Below the pieces are notes generated by a model. That model was not told the origin of the DNA. It ran no database searches and was given only the letters and a program-made list of their open reading frames with translations. Positions 54,408 to 64,000 of a stretch of DNA of 64,000 bases are shown piece by piece (position 1 is the first letter of the stretch; every line of letters starts with the position of its first letter). Source of the DNA: Pseudomonas putida (GTDB taxonomy: Bacteria; Pseudomonadota; Gammaproteobacteria; Pseudomonadales; Pseudomonadaceae); the NCBI GenBank assembly GCA_041071465.1, contig CP163498.1, positions 1,330,001-1,394,000 of the forward strand. The letters are read 5' to 3'. The translations under genes were made by a program, and so were the position numbers.

Positions 54408-54863
54408 TCTCGTACTCGACCGTGCCGCTAGGCGTCTTGACGACGACAGTATCACCTTCTTCCTTGCCGATGATGGCACGGGCAATCGGCGCACCGCTTG
54501 AGAGCTTGCCCTGTTTCACGTCGGCTTCATCCTCGCCGACGATCTGATAGGTCACCTCTTCATCGGTTTCGGTGTTGGCCAGTACCACGGTGGTACCGAA
54601 AATCACCTTGCCGGTGTGAGGGATCGTGGTCACGTCGATCACGACCGAATTCTGCAGACGGCCTTCGATATCGCGGATACGCGCCTCGACCATGCCCTGC
54701 TCTTCACGGGCAGCATGGTATTCGGCGTTTTCCTTGAGGTCACCCAGCTCACGTGCTTCACCGATCGCCTGGCTCAGGCGTGGGCGCTCGGTCTTGCTCA
54801 GGAACAGGTGCTCCTCTTCCAGGGCGCGAGCGCCCTGGACGGTCATCGGGTACTTGGTAATGC

Positions 54864-54867
<4 letters not shown>
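54385..54867 (-). CDS. greA: Transcription elongation factor GreA
   Basis: 160 residues. It rescues backtracked RNA polymerase by stimulating transcript cleavage. The N-terminal coiled-coil ([31 protein letters not shown] with the tip acidic residues) and the FKBP-like C-terminal domain ([19 protein letters not shown]) are complete. Its ATG overlaps the carB stop (ATGA), consistent with the carA-carB-greA operon described in P. aeruginosa. Confidence 0.97.
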
Positions 54868-58085
<3,218 letters not shown>

Positions 58086-58190
58086 GGTGGTCACTCAAAT
58101 CCGGGGTCAGTCGGCAAGCCGCTTTGAACAATCTGGGTCAGGCGCTTCCGGGCGCGGCAGGAGCCGGCCCGGGGCCTTGATGCAGGATGC

Positions 58191-59327
58191 TCAGCGGCGC
58201 TTGGCCATGGCATCGGTGAAACGATCGAACAGTGGCGCGACGTCGGTCGGGCCTGGGCTCGCTTCAGGGTGGCCCTGGAAGCTGAACGCGCTCTTGTCGG
58301 TACGCTCGATACCTTGCAGGGTGCCGTCGAACAGCGACTTGTGGATGGCGCGGACGTTACCCGGCAGGGTGGCTTCGTCAACGGCAAAGCCGTGGTTCTG
58401 GCTGGTGATCATGACCACGCCGGTGTCCAGGTCCTGGACCGGGTGGTTGGCACCATGGTGGCCATGGCCCATTTTCACGGTCTTGGCGCCGGAAGCCAGG
58501 GCCAGCAGCTGGTGACCGAGGCAGATGCCGAATACCGGGATCTCGGTTTCGAGGATTTCCTTGATCGCCTGGATGGCGTAGTCGCACGGCTCGGGGTCAC
58601 CAGGGCCGTTGGACAGGAACACGCCGTCCGGGTTGAGTGCCAGCACTTCGCTGGCCGGGGTCTGGGCCGGCACCACGGTCACGCGGCAGCCACGGGCAAC
58701 CAGCATGCGCAGAATGTTCAGCTTGACGCCATAGTCGAAGGCAACCACGTGATACGGCAGGTCGGCAGCGTCGATGGTCGGGTGGCTGTCGGTTTTCAGC
58801 TCCCACACACTGGAGCGCCATTCGTAGCGTTCCTTGGTGGAGACAACCTTGGCCAGGTCCATGCCCTTCAGGCCTGGGAAGCCACGGGCAGCGGCGATGG
58901 CGGCTTCTTCGCTGATGTTGTCACCGGCGAGGATGCAACCGTTCTGGGCGCCCTTTTCACGCAGGATACGGGTCAGGCGGCGGGTGTCGATGCCGGCGAT
59001 GGCAACGACGTTGTTGGCCTTGAGGTACTCAGGCAGCGACTGGGTGTTACGCCAGTTGCTGGCCAGCAGCGGCAGGTCACGGATGACCAGGCCAGCGGAC
59101 CAGACGCGGTTCGACTCGGCATCTTCCGGCGTGGTGCCGGTGTTGCCGATGTGCGGGTAGGTCAGGGTAACGATTTGCTGCGCATAGGAAGGGTCTGTAA
59201 GGATTTCCTGGTAGCCGGTCATAGCGGTGTTGAATACCACCTCACCAACGGTCTGACCGTCGGCACCAATGGCTTCACCGCGAAAAATACTGCCGTCGGC
59301 AAGGGCGAGTATGGCTGGCTTTGTCAA
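58191..59327 (-). CDS. carA: Carbamoyl-phosphate synthase small (glutaminase) subunit, TTG start
   Basis: 378 residues. It hydrolyses glutamine and channels ammonia to CarB. The class I amidotransferase triad is visible: Cys in [12 protein letters not shown], and His/Glu in [11 protein letters not shown]. The TTG at 59327 has GGGAGG 5 nt upstream, whereas the in-frame ATG at 59351 lies before that Shine-Dalgarno; a UUG start for carA is known in Pseudomonas. About 105 bases separate it from carB. Confidence 0.95.
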   Translation of the reverse strand: MTKPAILALADGSIFRGEAIGADGQTVGEVVFNTAMTGYQEILTDPSYAQQIVTLTYPHIGNTGTTPEDAESNRVWSAGLVIRDLPLLASNWRNTQSLPEYLKANNVVAIAGIDTRRLTRILREKGAQNGCILAGDNISEEAAIAAARGFPGLKGMDLAKVVSTKERYEWRSSVWELKTDSHPTIDAADLPYHVVAFDYGVKLNILRMLVARGCRVTVVPAQTPASEVLALNPDGVFLSNGPGDPEPCDYAIQAIKEILETEIPVFGICLGHQLLALASGAKTVKMGHGHHGANHPVQDLDTGVVMITSQNHGFAVDEATLPGNVRAIHKSLFDGTLQGIERTDKSAFSFQGHPEASPGPTDVAPLFDRFTDAMAKRR

Positions 59328-59372
59328 GAAGACCTCCCGTAAATCAAGCATGAAAGGGCGATCGCAGGTTGC

Positions 59373-59411
59373 AAAAAAGCGGAGTGACGTATGGACACGT
59401 CACCCCGCTTT
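59373..59411 (-). terminator. Intrinsic terminator upstream of carA, possible attenuator
   Basis: A 15-bp stem with one mismatch (GCGG/CCGC and GTGACGT/ACGTCAC visible) and a six-T run on the minus strand, 46 bases before the carA start. It ends dapB-side transcription; if the carA promoter lies upstream of it, it would also attenuate carAB. Confidence 0.75.
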
Positions 59412-59540
59412 CATGTGCTGAATTCAATTCGCTGCGCGCTTTTAGTGGACACACTAAAGCTGTAGCTTACAGAAAAGTGCGTTTTCGGTCTACCGTGGAT
59501 GTGTCTCTAAAACACATGAATGCGACAGGCTGACGTCCAT

Positions 59541-59578
59541 GTTGGTTTCTTCGCGGGCAAACCCGCGAAGAAACCAAC
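59541..59578. repeat. REP-type perfect hairpin after dapB
   Basis: 17-bp perfect arms (core TTCTTCGCGGG/CCCGCGAAGAA) with a CAAA loop, starting 13 bases past the dapB stop. It has the REP core; terminator activity is possible though no T-run follows. Confidence 0.7.
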
Positions 59579-59591
59579 ACCGCGTAGCGGC

Positions 59592-61533
<1,942 letters not shown>

Positions 61534-61680
61534 AGGTCATTTGCACCTTGTTAGGCGTCAGGCATCTGCGCCGCGCCGTCAACACCTGCCCACCCCCAAG
61601 GAGCGCTGACAGATGCTGTAAAAATTCTCGAATTCCAGATACGCCAACGCGGGAGCAAGCCCCCGCGCGGCGACATCCTA

Positions 61681-61710
61681 CCAGTTCACCGGCAAACACC
61701 GGTGAACTGG
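61681..61710. repeat. Perfect inverted repeat between dnaK and dnaJ
   Basis: Arms CCAGTTCACCGG/CCGGTGAACTGG (12 bp) with a 6-nt loop, 18 bases past the dnaK stop. No T-run follows on the minus strand, so it may be a processing hairpin rather than a terminator. Confidence 0.6.
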
Positions 61711-61727
61711 CCGACAACATGCAACGA

Positions 61728-63653
61728 TTACTTCTTGTCGTCGCCTTTCACTTCTTCGAACTCGGCGTCAACCACGTCATCGTGCTTGGCTTCCGGCTCG
61801 GCCTGCTGCGCGCCACCCTGAGGCTGTTCGGCCGACTGCTCGGCGTACATCTTCTGGGCAACCGGGGCAGAGACCTTGGACAGCTCTTCGACCTTGGCGT
61901 CGATTGCGGCCTTGTCGTCGCCTTTGACAGCGGCTTCCAGGGCAACCACGGCAGCTTCGATCGCGGCCTTCTCTTCAGCAGTGACCTTGTCACCGGCATC
62001 AACGACCATCTTGCGAGTCGAGTGCACCAGCGCGTCACCCTGGTTACGGGCAGCGGCCAGTTCTTCGAACTTGCGGTCTTCCTCGGCGTTGGCCTCGGCG
62101 TCACGCACCATGCGCTCGATTTCCTCGTCCGACAGACCGGAGTTGGCCTTGATCACGATCGACTGAGCCTTGCCGGTGGCCTTGTCTTTGGCGCCAACGT
62201 GCAGGATGCCGTTGGCGTCGATGTCGAAGGTCACTTCGATCTGCGGTACACCACGTGGTGCTGGCGGAATGTCAGCCAGGTCAAACTTGCCCAGCGACTT
62301 GTTCTGCGCAGCCTGCTTACGCTCACCCTGCAGCACGTGAATGGTCACGGCGCCCTGGTTGTCATCGGCGGTCGAGAACACCTGCGACTTTTTGGTCGGG
62401 ATGGTGGTGTTCTTCTCGATCAGCGCGGTCATCACGCCACCCATGGTTTCGATACCCAGGGTCAGCGGGCTGACGTCCAGCAGCAGTACGTCTTTCACGT
62501 CACCGGCCAATACCGCGCCCTGGATGGCAGCACCCATGGCAACTGCTTCGTCCGGGTTGACGTCCTTGCGCGCTTCTTTACCGAAGAAGTCAGCAACGGT
62601 TTTCTGCACCAGCGGCATACGGGTCTGGCCACCGACCAGGATCACGTCGTCGATCTTGCTGGCGTCGATGCCGGCGTCTTTCAGGGCGATGCGGCAAGGC
62701 TCGATGGTACGTTGAACCAGGTCTTCAACCAGCGACTCCAGCTTGGCGCGGGAGATTTTCACGTTCAGGTGCTTCGGACCTGTCGCATCTGCGGTGATGT
62801 ACGGCAGGTTGACGTCGGTCGACTGAGTCGAGGACAGCTCGATCTTGGCTTTCTCGGCAGCTTCTTTCAGGCGCTGCAGGGCCAGCGGATCGTTCTTCAG
62901 GTCCATGCCGGACTCTTTCTTGAACTCGTCGACAAGGTAGTCGATCAGGCGCATGTCGAAGTCTTCGCCACCCAGGAAGGTGTCGCCGTTGGTGGCCAGT
63001 ACTTCGAACTGATGCTCACCGTCGACTTCGGCGATTTCGATGACCGAAACGTCGAAGGTACCACCACCCAGGTCATAAACGATGACGGTGTGGTCGCCTT
63101 TGGCCTTGTCCATGCCGTAAGCCAGAGCAGCGGCGGTCGGCTCGTTGATGATGCGCTTGACGTCCAGACCAGCGATGCGGCCGGCATCCTTGGTGGCCTG
63201 GCGCTGGCTGTCGTTGAAGTAGGCCGGAACGGTGATGACCGCCTCGGTGACAGGCTCGCCGAGGTAGTCTTCGGCGGTCTTCTTCATTTTTTTCAGCACT
63301 TCGGCGCTGATTTGCGGTGGCGCCATGTCCTTGCCGCCGGCCTGTACCCAAGCGTCGCCGTTACCGCCCTTGACGATTTTGTATGGCACCAGCTTGATGT
63401 CTTTCTGCACGACCTCTTCTTCGAAGCGGCGGCCAATCAGGCGCTTCACTGCGAACAGGGTGTTGTGCGGGTTGGTCACAGCCTGGCGCTTGGCCGACTG
63501 GCCAACCAGGATTTCGCCGTCGTTGGCATAAGCCACGATCGAAGGGGTAGTACGCGCGCCTTCGGCGTTTTCGATGACCTTGACGTTACCGTTTTCCAGA
63601 ATGGAGACGCACGAGTTGGTGGTCCCCAGGTCGATACCGATGATTTTGCCCAT
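61728..63653 (-). CDS. dnaK: Chaperone protein DnaK (Hsp70)
   Basis: 641 residues. ATP-dependent chaperone. The three Hsp70 signatures are present: [27 protein letters not shown] and [14 protein letters not shown]; the inter-domain linker [15 protein letters not shown] and the substrate domain follow. The C-terminus ends in a disordered tail with EVKGDDKK. Sits between grpE and dnaJ. Confidence 0.98.
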   Translation of the reverse strand: MGKIIGIDLGTTNSCVSILENGNVKVIENAEGARTTPSIVAYANDGEILVGQSAKRQAVTNPHNTLFAVKRLIGRRFEEEVVQKDIKLVPYKIVKGGNGDAWVQAGGKDMAPPQISAEVLKKMKKTAEDYLGEPVTEAVITVPAYFNDSQRQATKDAGRIAGLDVKRIINEPTAAALAYGMDKAKGDHTVIVYDLGGGTFDVSVIEIAEVDGEHQFEVLATNGDTFLGGEDFDMRLIDYLVDEFKKESGMDLKNDPLALQRLKEAAEKAKIELSSTQSTDVNLPYITADATGPKHLNVKISRAKLESLVEDLVQRTIEPCRIALKDAGIDASKIDDVILVGGQTRMPLVQKTVADFFGKEARKDVNPDEAVAMGAAIQGAVLAGDVKDVLLLDVSPLTLGIETMGGVMTALIEKNTTIPTKKSQVFSTADDNQGAVTIHVLQGERKQAAQNKSLGKFDLADIPPAPRGVPQIEVTFDIDANGILHVGAKDKATGKAQSIVIKANSGLSDEEIERMVRDAEANAEEDRKFEELAAARNQGDALVHSTRKMVVDAGDKVTAEEKAAIEAAVVALEAAVKGDDKAAIDAKVEELSKVSAPVAQKMYAEQSAEQPQGGAQQAEPEAKHDDVVDAEFEEVKGDDKK

Positions 63654-63754
63654 GTTAACTCTCCCGAAACTTGAATTTGGCGGCAGCGGCTACTTCGGCC
63701 AACTGCGGTAATACTTGATCGCTTGACACCTAGATGGGGATGCCCGGACTAATT

Positions 63755-64000
63755 TCAAGCCTTCTCGTCGATAGAAGGTTGCGGGGCAGCCGGCGCCTTG
63801 CTGACCACCACCATGGCGGGGCGCAGCAGGCGGCCATTCAGCAGGTAGCCTTTCTGGAACACGTTCAGCACGCTGTTTGGCTCTACTTCGGCGTTTTCCT
63901 GCATGGCCATGGCCTGGTGGTGCTCAGGGTTGAACGGCTGACCGTGCGGGTCGACAGCTTCGAGGTTGTAGCGCTTGAGGGTGTCCTGGAACATCTTCAG
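63755..64000 (-). CDS. grpE: Nucleotide exchange factor GrpE (partial, 5' part outside window)
   Basis: The C-terminal 81 residues are present. Visible are [19 protein letters not shown] and [20 protein letters not shown], the GrpE signature in the beta-domain that contacts DnaK, then a short variable tail. The N-terminal coiled-coil is beyond the right edge. grpE-dnaK-dnaJ order is standard. Confidence 0.96.
   Translation of the reverse strand: MKMFQDTLKRYNLEAVDPHGQPFNPEHHQAMAMQENAEVEPNSVLNVFQKGYLLNGRLLRPAMVVVSKAPAAPQPSIDEKA

Overview
The window is chromosomal core DNA of a fluorescent Pseudomonas of the P. putida group. This is inferred from gene order (ilvBHC-pssA-msrPQ, mrcB, dksA-gluQ-cbrXAB-crcZ-pcnB-folK-panBC-pgi-acs, rpsO-pnp, infB-nusA-rimP-secG-tpiA-glmM-folP-ftsH-rlmE, greA-carBA-dapB-dnaJK-grpE), from the sRNAs PrrF and CrcZ, and from P. 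putida-type REP elements between genes. There are no insertion sequences, phage genes, CRISPR arrays or toxin modules.

Layout. 1-9.6 kb (minus strand): periplasmic Met-sulfoxide repair (msrPQ), phosphatidylserine synthase, branched-chain amino acid synthesis (ilvB-ilvH-ilvC) behind a roughly 240-nt leader, a YqcC-like protein, a TPR lipoprotein and PBP1b. 9.7-17.8 kb: a phosphotransferase/P-loop fusion, a TfoX C-terminal protein, a single Fur-controlled PrrF sRNA, a heme ABC uptake operon (phuTUVW, no receptor or phuS beside it) with a Fur box in its promoter, a Rieske protein, sfsA and an aminotransferase. 18-33 kb (plus strand): dksA, gluQ, the carbon/nitrogen regulatory locus cbrX-cbrA-cbrB followed by a sigma54-driven crcZ RNA, then pcnB, folK, panB, panC, pgi and acetyl-CoA synthetase. 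32.7-38 kb: an MpaB-like oxygenase, a very large DUF748 protein, a REP doublet, a divergent VOC/monooxygenase pair around a perfect palindrome, and a BON-domain protein with a sigma54-like promoter. 38-64 kb (mostly minus): the RNA-decay/translation block, two tRNA genes (fMet, Leu-GAG), central and cell-envelope metabolism, ftsH-rlmE, yhbY, greA-carB-carA, dapB and the dnaJ-dnaK-grpE chaperone set (grpE is cut by the window edge).

Regulatory theme. Iron (Fur, PrrF, heme uptake) and carbon catabolite control (CbrAB to CrcZ, which titrates Hfq/Crc) are the two systems whose cis-elements can be read directly.

Data quality. Six genes (phuW, phuU, cbrB, acs twice, a VOC gene, ftsH) carry seven one-base shifts, all in G or C runs, in otherwise well-preserved reading frames. 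Because ftsH and cbrB are among them, I read these as homopolymer sequencing errors rather than gene decay. I found no clearly new biological system; the best leads are the sigma54-like promoter of the BON gene, the single-copy PrrF/heme arrangement and the ilv leader.
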